From Methanosarcinales archaeon (GTDB lineage: Archaea; Halobacteriota; Syntropharchaeia; Alkanophagales; Methanospirareceae): 5,487 nucleotides of DNA. The stretch is from positions 1 to 5,487 of the forward strand of contig JAODGP010000063.1 in the NCBI GenBank assembly GCA_025464345.1, read 5' to 3'. A model generated the notes under the pieces. That model did not search any database. It worked only from the letters and a program-made list of their open reading frames with translations, and was not told where the DNA came from. Shown in pieces: positions 5,163 to 5,487 of this stretch. The translations under genes were made by a program, and so were the position numbers. Position 1 is the first letter of the stretch. Each line of letters starts with the position of its first letter.

Positions 5163-5174
5163 GGTTTATATATC
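5163..5174 (+). promoter_or_regulatory. Consensus TATA box for the [2Fe-2S] protein gene
   Basis: GGTTTATATATC contains TTTATATA (5165-5172), centred about 32 nt upstream of the ATG at 5201, which would give a leader of only some 4-6 nt. It lies in the 50-bp gap after the isomerase-like gene, so the downstream gene can start its own transcript even though both genes run the same way. No Shine-Dalgarno is seen before 5201. Confidence 0.65.
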
Positions 5175-5200
5175 CCTACTGTGCCAATATATTCAAAACG

Positions 5201-5487
5201 ATGAGGTTAGAAATAGATGGCAAAGCGGTGGATGCCGAGCCAGGGCAGACAATACTGGAGGTGGCACACCGTAATGGCATACATATACCCACGTTGTGTT
5301 ATCACCGTGCGCTAAAACCATTTGGTGCGTGTCGTCTGTGCTCGGTCGAGATTGAGAGACACGGTCGTAAGCGAATTGTGGCGGCATGCTGTTATCCCGC
5401 GGAGGAGGGTTTAGCAGTGCGAACGAACTCGCCGGAAATAAAGGAAATAAGGCAGATGCTGCTGGAACTGCTGCTCGCTCGCTGCCC
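5201..5487 (+). CDS. [2Fe-2S] ferredoxin-domain protein (NuoG/hydrogenase/Hdr-associated type), cut by the right edge
   Basis: Ninety-five codons are visible. They form a complete plant-type [2Fe-2S] domain of the kind at the N-terminus of NuoG, HoxU, bidirectional hydrogenase and formate dehydrogenase subunits: MRLEIDGKAVDAEPGQTILE, then C33-x10-C44-x2-C47-x15-C63, with GACRLC around C44/C47 and AACCYPAEEG around C63. The helix EIKEIRQMLLELLLARCP follows. In NuoG-like proteins this helix is followed by a His-Cys3 cluster motif starting at LLLxxHP; here the corresponding residue is Cys95, so the protein may belong to a group without that cluster, such as the electron-transfer subunits found with heterodisulfide reductase. 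The rest, which probably carries further Fe-S sites, lies outside the window. It would move electrons in the cytoplasm between a flavin/NAD(P)H/F420 site and a partner. A consensus TATA box at 5163-5174 supports the ATG at 5201. Confidence 0.88.
   Translation, partial: MRLEIDGKAVDAEPGQTILEVAHRNGIHIPTLCYHRALKPFGACRLCSVEIERHGRKRIVAACCYPAEEGLAVRTNSPEIKEIRQMLLELLLARC

Noticed and set aside
5143..5165. Possible terminator after the isomerase-like gene (run of seven A after the stop)
   Set aside because: On the transcribed plus strand this is an A-run, not a T-run, and no stem precedes it. I found no convincing terminator anywhere in the window.

Overview
The window looks archaeal, most likely from a methanogen- or alkane-oxidiser-type euryarchaeote (the lineages that include Syntrophoarchaeia and ANME-1). 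This rests on an F420-dehydrogenase-type FrhB/FdhB protein, heavy use of ATA, AGA and AGG codons, TATA boxes about 28 nt upstream of start codons, and mostly leaderless genes. The lineage is an inference from style and content; no marker gene is present to settle it.

Layout from left to right. Bases 1-246 are AT-rich (about 39% G+C by hand count over 1-240). They hold at best the last 19 codons of a rightward gene, then a convergent intergenic stretch with a perfect 19-bp dyad (107-125). A leftward gene (247-1314) encodes an iron-sulfur FrhB/FdhB-family flavoprotein. Across a 39-bp divergent promoter region, a rightward two-gene operon encodes a small cupin (1354-1719) and adenine deaminase, Ade (1716-3332), joined by an ATGA stop/start overlap. 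Ade's stop codon overlaps that of the next leftward gene, an unrecognised 143-aa protein with an HTH-like C-terminus (3329-3760). Upstream of it on the same strand is an XRE-type HTH regulator with a C-terminal sensor-like domain (3803-4330). The regulator is divergent, across 34 bp, from a sugar phosphate isomerase/epimerase-like TIM-barrel protein (4365-5150). The right edge cuts into a [2Fe-2S] ferredoxin-domain protein of the NuoG/hydrogenase-subunit/Hdr-associated type (from 5201).

Two themes are visible: redox proteins at both ends (F420/flavin/Fe-S at the left, [2Fe-2S] at the right) and purine salvage in the middle, with a regulator next to a sugar-phosphate-type enzyme. No single pathway obviously joins all the genes, and I see no mobile element, CRISPR array, RNA gene or defence system. 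The most informative feature is the promoter architecture. Genes that begin a transcript have a TATA-like box with little or no leader and no Shine-Dalgarno, whereas the operon-internal ade has a strong one. Both divergent spacers are so short that the two promoters interlock.
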